Shown here: positions 29,401 to 38,596 of the stretch, in pieces
Layout: every line of letters begins with the position of its first letter
Position numbering within the stretch: position 1 is the stretch's first letter
IMG/VR virus record: IMGVR_UViG_3300033049_000066
Coordinates: 229,279-293,278 of that record
Length of the DNA stretch: 64,000 bases
Source: a virus
Direction: 5' to 3' (one strand)
Position numbers and translations under genes: made by a program
Notes under the pieces: model-generated
Told to the model about the DNA's origin: nothing
Seen by the model: the letters and a program-made list of their open reading frames with translations, nothing else
Databases searched by the model: none

Positions 29401-32022
29401 ATGGCCATTAATTACATCAAAGGTGAATCACTAGCTGCAAATTTATTGCGCGGTGGAGTTGACCTAGCTGTTGAAACAGATTTACTCTATGTTGATGTAG
29501 CCAACGGACGCATTGGTATACAAAATGCAACACCAGGAACAACACTTGACATCACAGGAACAGTATCTGCGATGGCAGTCGTAACACCGATTGTAACCGT
29601 CGGCAACGTTATTATTAGCAACAACAATATTACAACCTCCATAGATGACTTAACCCTTACTTCAGCAACCACAAATGTTTCCTTACTTGGTGACCTAACA
29701 TTTAACGCTCCAGTTAGCGACATAACTGGTCAAGGTGATCTAGATAATTTAAACAATCAATCCGCACTTACAATAGTCACAACACTAGTTGATACACCGT
29801 ATTACCTGGGCAACGCAAGAGATGCAGTGTCTATAGGCTCGGACAGCGTAATCGCCGCAGCTAGCAGCCTGTATCTCACCCCAGACGGCTTGACAATATT
29901 TTATGTTGACAACAGCGGTGCTGGTACAATCCCAGTGGATGTGTACCAATCAACACTTGGTGTAGCCTTTGATTTATCAACAGCTGGTGTACCATCATTT
30001 ACAACGATTACAGGCGGCGCAATAACAGAAGCTGCCCATGCCGTTACTTTTAATATAAACGGCTTGGAAATGTATATTTCAAAATATACAAACGCTGGCG
30101 TTGATACGATAGTAGAAAAATTTACCCTTAGCTTAGCATTTGATTTATCATCGACAGTGACTTACATAGGAAATATTGTGTTAGGCGCTGGTGATGCGTT
30201 TAACTTTGCGCCAACATATTCCGCAGATGGATTAAAAGCTTACAACGCAGCCATTGACACCGCCGGCATATTTATTAATGAATACGATCTTAGCCCAGCA
30301 TATGATTTAACAACCGCTGTTTTTAATGGCAACTTTGATATCTCAACTGAGATAGTTAACACCACAAATTACATTACGACAGCCATGTCAACAGATGGAT
30401 TTACTGTATTTGCAGCGCAATATGCGGCGACAAATAACGTACTAGTAAGCTATGCATTAGGCACCGCACTTGATATTACAACCGCAGTTGAGCTACAAAC
30501 AGTTACCCCAGCAACAACCGCCGAAGTACAAGGCATATGGTTCCCATCAGATGGATTTAATTTTTACTGGCTAGACGATGACGGTGTGCTACTTCAATTT
30601 GATAGTACAAACAAATCCCCAAACACGACATCCACGGCGCTTAATTTCAGCGGCGCAGGAAAACTTATTACAACGGATGACGGAGTACAGATAAGTGGGC
30701 AGCTAATTTTACCAGGATATGCTACTGCGAGTATACCAGCTACAACTATAGCAGGCGGTCTGATTTACGACACAGATACAAACTCATTGAAAGTTTACAA
30801 CGGCAATGACTGGACAGCAATTGCTGGAGGCGGCAGTGGTGGCGGCAGTGGTGGCGGTATGCAAGGATGGAATTTGTCCACCGCAACAAACGCATCAAAG
30901 TCATTTTCAGTAGCAGGTCAGTTAGGTGAACCCACAGATTTAGCTATAAGTGAAGACGGTACAAAAGTTTATATTACAGATTTTGATGGCGTAGCGCCAG
31001 GGGTGTATCAGTATAATTTGACCACAGCTTGGGATTTTAGCACCGCATCGTACTCGGGCAATTTCGCCTCGACAATCGGCAACGGGGATTTCCCACTGTC
31101 CATAGCGTTCAATCGCAGCGGAACAAAAATGTTCATCGGGTCTACGAATGAAGTACATCAGCACACTTTGTCCCCGGCATGGGAACTTAGCGGCGCGAAC
31201 CCGGATCTAATCTCGTACACAATCGGCGCAGGTGTCGCAGCATCTGCGATAGCGTTCAACCCAGCCGGCACGGTGTTGCTCGTGCTAGACGACACAACAC
31301 GGACCGTCACCCAACATACTATGACATTACCGTACGACGTGGAAAATGCGGTAGCATCAGGGCTAAGCGGAGATGTTTTTGGCACAGTTAATAGTGGAGC
31401 ACGTGGGCTTAGTCTTAGTCCAGATGGTTACAAGATGTACGTCTCAGATGGACCAAATGAAGAAGTATACGAGTACCAGCTCACCACAGCACACGATCCA
31501 TCCACCTTAGTCTACACCAATCGGGCCCTAAGCACCACGGCCATCGACGGAGACATAGGCGGGATATTTTTTAGATACGACGGAAACAGACTGTACATGG
31601 TAGGCACCACCACCGACGCAGCCTATCAGTTCGACTTAGCATGGCACGACGAATACAGCCTCGCCACACAAGATTACGTAGACACCACATCCGTTAGCAT
31701 CGCGGGTGATGCTATGACCGGTGCACTAACAACCACCGGTGGTGTTGACTCACTAACAACCGCAACGACCGTAGTAAACGTAGCCGCAGCAGCAGCGCCG
31801 ACAGTCGGTCAAGTACTTACAGCAACCTCGGACTCACTTGCGACATGGCAAGATGCAGCAGGCGGCGACCCAGCCTCAGAGACCGTATCTGGAACAATTG
31901 AAATAGCAACACAGATAGAAGTTGATACCGGCACTGATGCGGTCCGTGCGGTGACACCAGCAACGCTACAAAAGAAAGCCGAAGAAACAGCAATGATAAT
32001 GTCTGTAGTATTTGGGATATAA
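29401..32022 (+). CDS. Large tail-fibre protein with beta-propeller-like repeats
   Basis: An 873-residue protein. N-terminal fibre motif (MAINYIKGESLAANLLRGGV; RIGIQNATPGTTLDITG). Residues about 130-410 and 490-730 hold repeated blade-like units (YQSTLGVAFDLST, FTLSLAFDLSS, YDLSPAYDLTT, YNLTTAWDFSTAS), separated by a GGGSGGGSGGG linker near residue 480. The C-terminus has ATQIEVDTGTDAVRAVTPAT, typical of phage fibre proteins. Likely a receptor-binding or shaft component in which the repeats bind surface polymers. Confidence 0.7.
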   Translation: MAINYIKGESLAANLLRGGVDLAVETDLLYVDVANGRIGIQNATPGTTLDITGTVSAMAVVTPIVTVGNVIISNNNITTSIDDLTLTSATTNVSLLGDLTFNAPVSDITGQGDLDNLNNQSALTIVTTLVDTPYYLGNARDAVSIGSDSVIAAASSLYLTPDGLTIFYVDNSGAGTIPVDVYQSTLGVAFDLSTAGVPSFTTITGGAITEAAHAVTFNINGLEMYISKYTNAGVDTIVEKFTLSLAFDLSSTVTYIGNIVLGAGDAFNFAPTYSADGLKAYNAAIDTAGIFINEYDLSPAYDLTTAVFNGNFDISTEIVNTTNYITTAMSTDGFTVFAAQYAATNNVLVSYALGTALDITTAVELQTVTPATTAEVQGIWFPSDGFNFYWLDDDGVLLQFDSTNKSPNTTSTALNFSGAGKLITTDDGVQISGQLILPGYATASIPATTIAGGLIYDTDTNSLKVYNGNDWTAIAGGGSGGGSGGGMQGWNLSTATNASKSFSVAGQLGEPTDLAISEDGTKVYITDFDGVAPGVYQYNLTTAWDFSTASYSGNFASTIGNGDFPLSIAFNRSGTKMFIGSTNEVHQHTLSPAWELSGANPDLISYTIGAGVAASAIAFNPAGTVLLVLDDTTRTVTQHTMTLPYDVENAVASGLSGDVFGTVNSGARGLSLSPDGYKMYVSDGPNEEVYEYQLTTAHDPSTLVYTNRALSTTAIDGDIGGIFFRYDGNRLYMVGTTTDAAYQFDLAWHDEYSLATQDYVDTTSVSIAGDAMTGALTTTGGVDSLTTATTVVNVAAAAAPTVGQVLTATSDSLATWQDAAGGDPASETVSGTIEIATQIEVDTGTDAVRAVTPATLQKKAEETAMIMSVVFGI

Positions 32023-32025
32023 ATA
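32018..32025 (+). promoter_or_regulatory. Late promoter TATAAATA
   Basis: Perfect TATAAATA overlapping the stop codon of the large fibre gene, 20 nt before the ATG at 32046, with AAGGAATT as ribosome site. Confidence 0.7.
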
Positions 32026-32045
32026 ACATAACAAGGAATTAAATA

Positions 32046-32372
32046 ATGGCGAACACACTTAAAAACGCAGGACAACTGATTGGTGCAACAAGCACGACAA
32101 TATATACAGTGCCTGCAGCGACGACCGCAGTAGTACATGCGGCATGGTTCGCAAACTTACACGCATCAAATCAGCTAACCATCACCGTTACGTGGACTGA
32201 TTTGTCAGACGCGTCGACAGTACATACAATATTAAATAACGTGCCTATCCCAGTAAATGATACGCTTATCTTTGATAAGCCAATAAACTTAGAGACAGGT
32301 GATATTTTATCAGCCCTTTGTAGTTCGGCAAACGATGTGGAAGCGACTGTAGCGTTGATGGAGATTACATAA
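32046..32372 (+). CDS. Small beta-sandwich fibre-associated protein
   Basis: A 108-residue protein: TTIYTVPAATTAVVHAAWFA, then LTITVTWTDLSDAST and PINLETGDILSALCSSANDV. Such proteins are common next to fibres in aquatic myoviruses and probably form a capping domain. Its stop overlaps the next start (TAATG). Confidence 0.6.
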   Translation: MANTLKNAGQLIGATSTTIYTVPAATTAVVHAAWFANLHASNQLTITVTWTDLSDASTVHTILNNVPIPVNDTLIFDKPINLETGDILSALCSSANDVEATVALMEIT

Positions 32373-33379
32373 TGTCACTGGTATCGGGAACTAATTATAG
32401 CAAGACAGTGGTCGGCGGAGCAAGGAACGCAATCATCAATGGAAACTTTGATATATGGCAACGCGGAACCTCATTTGCTGCAATTGCCGGAAATGCATAC
32501 TCAGCTGATAGATTTCAGTATGAAAAGAACGGTGCAATGATACATACCGTATCGAGAAGTACTGACGTACCAACCTACGCTGAAAGTGGTGTTCTAAGCA
32601 ATTATTCATATCTAGCTGATGTTACGACAGTAGATACGTCAATTGCTGCAGGTGATCATTGTTTCATTGAATATACTCTAGAAGGATACGATTACGCGCG
32701 GATAGCAGGTGGTGATGCTACGTTATCATTTTGGGTCAAGGCCGCAAAGACAGGAATCCATTGTGTTGGCCTTAGAAATTCTGTAGCTGACAGAAGTTAC
32801 ATAAGTGAGTACACAATTATTGCGGCTGATACTTGGGAAAAGAAAATCATAACTGTACCACTAACAGAAACTGGCGGAACTTGGAATTACACAACTGGAA
32901 GAGGATTGCAAATTGTTTTCATGCTTGCTGTCGGTACAACATTTCAAACCACAAAAGACGCATGGCAAACAGGTAATTTCTTAGGCACTGCAAATCATGT
33001 CAACGAAGTTGACAATGTCGCAAATAATTTTAGAATAGCCCAAGTTCAACTTGAAAAAGGGGAAGCCGCCACGCCATTTGAATTTCGCGCATTTAGTGAT
33101 GAACTAGGAAAGTGCCAAAGATACTACGAATCAGGAACCAGGCATATTGTTCATCCTGGTATGGTCAACGGCACAACTACAACAGCAGGAACCATTAGTG
33201 TCAAATTTAACACACCGAAGCGGGCCACCCCGACGATTTCGTATGCAACACTTAATACCACCACCACCGGCACCTTCCAGTTAGATGACGAAAATGGATT
33301 TGAGGTCATAAATCTTACAGCAGATGGGAGCAGCTCAATAGCCAGGATCAACAGCTGGTCAGCAGATGCGGAATTATAA
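32372..33379 (+). CDS. Tail-fibre tip / carbohydrate-binding-like protein
   Basis: A 335-residue protein. RNAIINGNFDIWQRGTSFAA (17-36) begins a jelly-roll domain found in many phage receptor-binding proteins; ATLSFWVKAAKTGIHCVGLR, NFRIAQVQLEKGEAATPFEF and KCQRYYESGTRH follow. This layout suggests a receptor-recognition subunit binding cell-surface polysaccharide. Translationally coupled to the preceding small beta protein. Confidence 0.65.
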   Translation: MSLVSGTNYSKTVVGGARNAIINGNFDIWQRGTSFAAIAGNAYSADRFQYEKNGAMIHTVSRSTDVPTYAESGVLSNYSYLADVTTVDTSIAAGDHCFIEYTLEGYDYARIAGGDATLSFWVKAAKTGIHCVGLRNSVADRSYISEYTIIAADTWEKKIITVPLTETGGTWNYTTGRGLQIVFMLAVGTTFQTTKDAWQTGNFLGTANHVNEVDNVANNFRIAQVQLEKGEAATPFEFRAFSDELGKCQRYYESGTRHIVHPGMVNGTTTTAGTISVKFNTPKRATPTISYATLNTTTTGTFQLDDENGFEVINLTADGSSSIARINSWSADAEL

Positions 33380-33405
33380 GGAAACTGCACCAACGAAATC
33401 TAACT

Positions 33406-33413
33406 GATAAATA
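33406..33413 (+). promoter_or_regulatory. Late promoter element GATAAATA
   Basis: GATAAATA 23 nt before the ATG at 33437; TAGGATA serves as ribosome site. Confidence 0.6.
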
Positions 33414-33436
33414 GTGTTAAATAATAGGATAAAAAT

Positions 33437-33844
33437 ATGAAATATAAATTAGAAGCCAATGGCGTTAAAAATAACGAAACCGGTGCAATTATTCCAAACT
33501 CGACAGAAAATCGGGATTGGGTAGAATATCTAGCATGGGTAGCCGACGGTAACACCCCAGACGCAGAATTCACAGCTGAAGAAATTGAGGCCAAACGAAT
33601 TCTCACTATCAAAGCGACAGCGGGATCAAAGATCGTTGAGATAATGCCTGAATGGCGTCAAAGAAATAATCTAGCGAGAATGCTTGAGATAATTTCAACC
33701 GCTGTTGATTTAACTAAACTATCAGCTCTGGATCTTGACGAAATCGCAGCAGCCCAGATTCAATGGAATGACGTGAAGGTAATCCGTACAAAATCTAACG
33801 ATGCTGAAAAGGATGGCACAGCAGCAGATAAAATAAACTGGTAG
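33437..33844 (+). CDS. Tail-fibre assembly-type protein
   Basis: A 135-residue protein: YKLEANGVKNNETGAIIPNS, then RDWVEYLAWVADGNTPDAEF, a short domain found at the N-terminus of many phage fibre-assembly or fibre-attached proteins, followed by a helical region with EIMPEWRQRNNLARMLE. It closes the fibre block. A chaperone or collar role is inferred. Confidence 0.6.
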   Translation: MKYKLEANGVKNNETGAIIPNSTENRDWVEYLAWVADGNTPDAEFTAEEIEAKRILTIKATAGSKIVEIMPEWRQRNNLARMLEIISTAVDLTKLSALDLDEIAAAQIQWNDVKVIRTKSNDAEKDGTAADKINW

Positions 33845-33848
33845 TAAT

Positions 33849-34286
33849 TTATTTAATATATAAATCTTTTAGTGTGTTTATGCGCTTAAAAATATCATCA
33901 ATTTTTATAGTAGCCCACAAGCCAGGGTGAAGCGGCCTCGGAATAATATCTGAATCAATCCAAGCGTACCCGACGTGTTCGTGATTTAGTACCGGGGTAA
34001 ATTCTTCTTCTACTAGACAATAAAAAGTATGGAAGACAAAGAAGTCCCCCTTCGCAGTGAATTTTTCAATGGGAATAAGTTTTATCGTCTCGGGCATGAA
34101 ACCCATTTCCTCACGACACTCACGTTCTATAGCGTCAAGGAGCGTTTCCCCAACCTCAATCTTGCCACCCGGCAAAGACCAGTGCCCCTTATATTTTCGA
34201 TCATTTCGCATCAGGTACAAGTGCCGGTTAGTAGCTTGGCTATAGAACCATACCCCCACCGCTTCAATGTGATTTCTGCGATTCAT
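33849..34286 (-). CDS. Nudix hydrolase
   Basis: A 145-residue pyrophosphohydrolase. The Nudix box is complete: G41-x5-E47-x7-R55-E56-C-R-E59-E60-M-G62 (GETLLDAIERECREEMGF). SLPGGK precedes it. Nudix enzymes cleave nucleoside diphosphate derivatives such as modified dNTPs, NAD(P)H, ADP-ribose or RNA caps; the substrate cannot be told here. Its ATG overlaps the stop of the HNH gene (ATGA), so it is probably expressed with it. Confidence 0.9.
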   Translation of the reverse strand: MNRRNHIEAVGVWFYSQATNRHLYLMRNDRKYKGHWSLPGGKIEVGETLLDAIERECREEMGFMPETIKLIPIEKFTAKGDFFVFHTFYCLVEEEFTPVLNHEHVGYAWIDSDIIPRPLHPGLWATIKIDDIFKRINTLKDLYIK

Positions 34287-35218
34287 GAGTCACCTTTATT
34301 TTTCCATAATCTACCAAGTAAAAAGTCCTGTGGTTCGGTTCCTGGAATACATCGTGTATTAATTGATCCATTATTGTACCATTTTTGTTTACTGAGCGTG
34401 GATGCTATTTTTTTATTAATATTAGAATTTCGGTTAACTGCAATTTCTTTCATTTTGTTTGAGAATTTTAATTTACTTTCATCATTCTGATCATTTCTTG
34501 TTTGCTGTCTTTTTTGTTTTATTTTGGATTTTTCATTTGATGATTTATTATTATGTGTTATGATTCTTTTATTAATAATAGATTCTTTTTCTATAGGTGA
34601 TTTATTTTTCCATGCTTCCTTTCGCTTATTGGAAATAACGGTTTTTTCTATTTGTGATCTGTTTGTAGCTTGATCCTTGGATCTTTGCGCATGTATTTCT
34701 TTTTCTTCTTTGGGTTTATTATTCCAAATTTCTTTAAACTTACGGGCATATTCATCCTTTCCATATTGGGATTTATTCTCCCAATTAATTTTATGTGAGT
34801 TAGATGCCCTTTTAAAAATCGCATCTTTCTCGTCTTGAGATTTATTTGCCCATTGTTTTTTGGTTTGGTTAGATTTATGAATATTTAACTCTTTTTTAAT
34901 TTTGGCGAACACTCTGGCGGTGATCATGGATTGATATCTATTCTGGCGCGGGTCCGCCCTCATCATTGAAAGTGCGTTTATCATAGCATATTTGGATTTA
35001 TTTGTTATCATTTTTGTTAATAGCCAATGGCAAATAAAATGTTCCCTATGTGTTAAATGTACTCCATTCCAGTTATGTTTGAATAAATTTTTATATTCTG
35101 GGCACAAAGATTTTGGAAGAACATGATGATGCTCGGTTTCGTTAGCAATCTTAACATCGTTTGCTCTGTATATAATATTAAAGTACCATCTTGTGTATTT
35201 GTTATTTAAAAATTGCAT
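34283..35218 (-). CDS. HNH homing endonuclease with tandem basic repeats
   Basis: A 311-residue protein. The N-terminal HNH-like core runs EHHHVLPKSLCPEYKNLF...HLTHREHFICHWLLTKM (about 31-75). From about 115 to 245 there are roughly six repeats of about 20 residues built on W-x-N-K-S-x-x-E-K, probably DNA-contacting helices. The C-terminal module KWYNNGSINTRCIPGTEPQ matches that of the GIY-YIG enzyme at 18386. It lies between gp15 and a Nudix gene. A late element ends 5 nt before its ATG, with no ribosome site. Confidence 0.82.
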   Translation of the reverse strand: MQFLNNKYTRWYFNIIYRANDVKIANETEHHHVLPKSLCPEYKNLFKHNWNGVHLTHREHFICHWLLTKMITNKSKYAMINALSMMRADPRQNRYQSMITARVFAKIKKELNIHKSNQTKKQWANKSQDEKDAIFKRASNSHKINWENKSQYGKDEYARKFKEIWNNKPKEEKEIHAQRSKDQATNRSQIEKTVISNKRKEAWKNKSPIEKESIINKRIITHNNKSSNEKSKIKQKRQQTRNDQNDESKLKFSNKMKEIAVNRNSNINKKIASTLSKQKWYNNGSINTRCIPGTEPQDFLLGRLWKNKGDS

Positions 35219-35223
35219 ACCGC

Positions 35224-35231
35224 TATTTATG
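35224..35231 (-). promoter_or_regulatory. Late promoter element CATAAATA
   Basis: CATAAATA on the minus strand with a 5-nt gap to the ATG at 35218: predicted leaderless start. Confidence 0.6.
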
Positions 35232-35240
35232 CGATAACAA

Positions 35241-36620
35241 TTAAAATATTAAATTCCAATCACCACCGCTGTAAACGCCCTCGTAACTTCTTGTCCAAGC
35301 CCCAATGGTGTATTTGAATTGTACACTTGTAGTTAAATTTGAAACGTACTGCGGTGTCGCACCGTCAGGATCGGCAACGTCATGTGCCTGGGCCGAGAAC
35401 GCAACAGACCACCCAGCGCCGTCGTACACAATAATATCATTCTCGTTAGCTACAACATCACCCCAGGCCGAAGCAAATACAGGATTCACCCCATCCCCGA
35501 TAGCGTCCGTAAGCAGGTAACGATCTCCTGTAGCAAGCCCTGTTAACGGCCCAGACTCAATTGGATTTATTACAGCAGTTACAGGATCAAGTGTATTCGT
35601 CGGTAGCGTATCAGTATCAACATTAAATAGTAGCAAGCTGGAATCTGATGGGTGATATGAAATTGTGCCAATGACGTCAGGGCGATCAGGAGCCTCCAGG
35701 CGAATCTGTGAAATGCCGCTGTTCAACGTGCCGTACTCATCTATCACAGCATGCCACGACAAATCATCCGCTTTAGGATCCGGAATCAATCCGATGTTGC
35801 CATCATCCCCGGGGACATTGCCATCTAAGATGCGTATCTGATTGCCCAGTAGCAAAATTTGATAACCATGCGGTGTGATTTTCAGCCTTGTTCCGAGAAG
35901 AATATCGTCACTGTCGATGGCATCAACGTACTGTCCAACGTCGTCGTAGATGCTAGCAATGACCTTGTGTATTACGCCTTCCTTGGTAACTCGAGCCGGC
36001 GGGCTAATCCATATCGGTAATGTAAATTTCAATGTAGCAATGTCGATCGCCCCATCATTATTTGGAATTGATCTTGACGACCAGTTCGTGTCGTCAATAT
36101 CAACGACACTGAGGCTAGTCCAATCAAGATAATTGTCGGTGCTCTGTATTTCAAATGACGGGTTAAAAAGTACTAAAATTTGTTCAAGTAATTGTAGCTT
36201 CATGTCGGTGCTAGAAGTCCACGCATCTAATTTGAGACTCAAACTGTACGGAACCGGCATCGGTCTCTCAATGTCAAAGGCATTGCCCTGGACCATTTCG
36301 AAAGTTTGTGTATCTTCATCCCAAGCTCGTTGTTTTACATTTTTTCTGTCAACGTGGTACGGTTCCTGCATTCGAGGCCGATCATATTTTAGCCCATCAA
36401 TATAAAAAGACATCAGCGGTGCACTCGGCATGCTGTTTGCTGAGGCATCCGCTAAGATAGTAGTAGCCTGTCGCGTCGCATCCCCGTATCGTATCGGAAC
36501 CCGCACTAGTACTGGTTGGTTGTTGCTGTCGAGCCCACCGACCACCTCGAAGTTGCTAAACATTCTAGCAAATTGTACTAAAAATCTTCGTATCTGCCCA
36601 TCGTAAAAATATGTACTCAT
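35241..36620 (-). CDS. 15: Tail sheath stabiliser/terminator gp15
   Basis: Hexameric ring protein capping the sheath and joining tail to head. FYDGQIRRFLVQFARMFSNF and VLVRVPIRYGDATRQ match the start of T4 gp15 (FYNSSFRRYATLM..., FIRVPITYAS), and VPYSLSLKLDAWTSSTDMKL with LLEQILVLFNPSFEI matches its middle. At 459 residues it is longer than T4 gp15 (272), owing to a C-terminal beta-rich extension after about residue 235. Downstream partner of gp14. Confidence 0.82.
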   Translation of the reverse strand: MSTYFYDGQIRRFLVQFARMFSNFEVVGGLDSNNQPVLVRVPIRYGDATRQATTILADASANSMPSAPLMSFYIDGLKYDRPRMQEPYHVDRKNVKQRAWDEDTQTFEMVQGNAFDIERPMPVPYSLSLKLDAWTSSTDMKLQLLEQILVLFNPSFEIQSTDNYLDWTSLSVVDIDDTNWSSRSIPNNDGAIDIATLKFTLPIWISPPARVTKEGVIHKVIASIYDDVGQYVDAIDSDDILLGTRLKITPHGYQILLLGNQIRILDGNVPGDDGNIGLIPDPKADDLSWHAVIDEYGTLNSGISQIRLEAPDRPDVIGTISYHPSDSSLLLFNVDTDTLPTNTLDPVTAVINPIESGPLTGLATGDRYLLTDAIGDGVNPVFASAWGDVVANENDIIVYDGAGWSVAFSAQAHDVADPDGATPQYVSNLTTSVQFKYTIGAWTRSYEGVYSGGDWNLIF

Positions 36621-36623
36621 AAT

Positions 36624-37985
36624 TTAATTGTCCTTGTCCGGCCTCAAAAGTTCTGAGAGGGACTGTCTGCTTGGAATATCGCCTCTGTCTGTCGTGCTGA
36701 TCATATCGGTGTTGTTCACAAATTGGCTACGCTGTGTCTCACCATTCAGATACAAATCAGTGCGCACATCATCCTCAATCTTGATCCACGTCGTCCCATC
36801 ATATCTAAAAAGTCTGTTGGGCTTGTAGTCTAGTCGGAGTACGTGCTCTCCAATGTCAGGGTTAACTGGAAATGATGTGCCTGGGGTAACGGGCCAACCG
36901 TTTGGTGCGAGACCATCACCTATCAGATAACCCAATCTCAATTTGTTACAATTTGCGCCACTAAAATCTGCGGTAGATACTGCGAGCTGGTCGACAGTTA
37001 CATTGTCAAGATCAGCAGTGACACCAGGATTGTATGTACTCGCATCAACTGTTATACCCGAGTCCACCGTGATAACGATACTGTCTGCCGAAAGGCTAAG
37101 AGTGGTAGTGTCTGCTGTTGGCGTACTGCCATCAGCCGTGAGCCCATCCTCCGCCGCCGTTATCACCCCAGCATCTGCGGTAATGCCGACAATCTTCACC
37201 GGTTCCTGATTCTCATCATATGAGATAACGTAGAATTTGCTTACATCGTACCCACTCTGTGGAACCTCGACCTCAGCCTGCTCGAGAATCGCGTCGTTAA
37301 TATCAAGATTTTTGTTATGCTGCGACATATAGTCCGCCAACGACCCCGCCCCATTTCCTTTCCCATCATCCCCATCGATCCCGCCTGTGGTGTCGATGTA
37401 GCCTTCAAGAATATCGTTGTATTCCTGGGTGGCAACCAGCGGTACTGCTTTCACCCGCCATAGATGCGGCATCCACGTTTGACTGAACCCTTCACTGGCG
37501 AAAGAAGCATCATTGATGACGTAAAATTTCGGCAGTGCTTTGGGTATTGATTGATCGAGCGGATGGAAGTCTCGCAAATTAGGTATTTCAAGCACGTCAC
37601 CATTCATTAGCTTACGACCGAGATAATCAATCATATCATTGTAGTGGAACGTGATGAATAACGTATCATTTTGCATGAATAAGCCAAATTGGCTTAAATC
37701 AAAATCTATATCCTGTGTACGATACACCCCGCGCTGTACGTAGACATCGTCTGCGTACTTGCGATTACGATTTTCAAGCAATAGCAAATCTTCTATGAAC
37801 AGAGGATTCGTCTCGTCGTATGTTGGGATAGTAGCATCCCCAGACGGTTCAGCTGTGGTTTTCGGTCCGAGATACTTGTGGATGTGTATATCTAACCCGC
37901 CCACAGTATATTGCTCTCGAATTATATTATCGAGAAACTTAAAATCGTTAGTTTTGTCTTGGCGCCACAATGACAGTCTTGGCAT
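36624..37985 (-). CDS. 14: Neck protein gp14
   Basis: A 453-residue protein: MPRLSLWRQDKTNDFKFLDN, LFIEDLLLLENRNRKYADDV, GLFMQNDTLFITFHYND and MNGDVLEIPNLRDFHPLDQ match gp14 of aquatic T4-like phages. A Thr/Ala/Asp-rich beta insertion (about 260-345) separates this from a conserved end. gp14 works with gp13 in the neck that joins head and tail. It lies 3 bases from gp15. T4 gp14 has 256 residues. Confidence 0.75.
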   Translation of the reverse strand: MPRLSLWRQDKTNDFKFLDNIIREQYTVGGLDIHIHKYLGPKTTAEPSGDATIPTYDETNPLFIEDLLLLENRNRKYADDVYVQRGVYRTQDIDFDLSQFGLFMQNDTLFITFHYNDMIDYLGRKLMNGDVLEIPNLRDFHPLDQSIPKALPKFYVINDASFASEGFSQTWMPHLWRVKAVPLVATQEYNDILEGYIDTTGGIDGDDGKGNGAGSLADYMSQHNKNLDINDAILEQAEVEVPQSGYDVSKFYVISYDENQEPVKIVGITADAGVITAAEDGLTADGSTPTADTTTLSLSADSIVITVDSGITVDASTYNPGVTADLDNVTVDQLAVSTADFSGANCNKLRLGYLIGDGLAPNGWPVTPGTSFPVNPDIGEHVLRLDYKPNRLFRYDGTTWIKIEDDVRTDLYLNGETQRSQFVNNTDMISTTDRGDIPSRQSLSELLRPDKDN

Positions 37986-38006
37986 ATTATATTCCTGCGT
38001 TTCATG

Positions 38007-38014
38007 TATTTATG
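38007..38014 (-). promoter_or_regulatory. Late promoter element CATAAATA for gp14-gp15
   Basis: CATAAATA on the minus strand, 21 nt upstream of the gp14 ATG at 37985. Confidence 0.65.
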
Positions 38015-38053
38015 CAGAAATCTATTGTACGGTTTTAAGTTACTGAGATATAG

Positions 38054-38329
38054 TTAAACTTCACCGGGCAGAATGTTCTCAATAATTTCTTTTAACTCAG
38101 GATGATAATCAATCTTGTACGTCACATCACTCGGGTGTAACGACCATCTACTGTGCACAATTTTGTCACCCTCGGGGATATCATCGTAGACAATGTGGAC
38201 ACGATAGACCCCATTCCCGATGATGACGCGCCATTGATTTTGCGTCTTCGTTCGCTCACCCCCGCACCAGCAGTGATATCTCACATAGCCCTTGAGCTTA
38301 CAAATCACAATAAATTCTGAGAGTGTCAT
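38054..38329 (-). CDS. KLKG-family small protein 1
   Basis: A 91-residue protein beginning MTLSEFIVICKLKGYVRYHC. The N-terminal motif (L-x-x-F-I-x-x-x-K-L-K-G) is shared with the next two upstream genes. The rest is beta-rich (WRVIIGNGVYRVHIVYDDI) with an acidic tail. Its ATG directly abuts the stop of the upstream paralogue. Unknown function. Confidence 0.6.
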   Translation of the reverse strand: MTLSEFIVICKLKGYVRYHCWCGGERTKTQNQWRVIIGNGVYRVHIVYDDIPEGDKIVHSRWSLHPSDVTYKIDYHPELKEIIENILPGEV

Positions 38330-38596
38330 TCAATCTCGCATGAGGATAGCAGTAATAATTTTTTCCAGTGACGCCGAATCGTCGACGATATTGCCGGACG
38401 ATATGCGCTCAATTAGCATCGCACTGAGAATGATAGTTTCACCTTTAGATTGGTAGTACTGAATGACCGCACTGTGCGATTCGGTGGCTATGCGGATGTA
38501 GAATTTTGTACATGGACCGTTGCAGGTTGGTAATTCGCTATGATGTTGGACCATCCCTTTAAGTTTGCATACTAAAATAAAATCAAGCAATGTCAT
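38330..38596 (-). CDS. KLKG-family small protein 2
   Basis: An 88-residue protein, MTLLDFILVCKLKGMVQHHS, nearly the same N-terminus as its downstream neighbour. Contains TCNGPCTKFYIRIATESH and ends with a helix (LEKIITAILMRD) like the other (LKEIIENIL). The start overlaps the upstream stop by one base (TGATG). Confidence 0.6.
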   Translation of the reverse strand: MTLLDFILVCKLKGMVQHHSELPTCNGPCTKFYIRIATESHSAVIQYYQSKGETIILSAMLIERISSGNIVDDSASLEKIITAILMRD

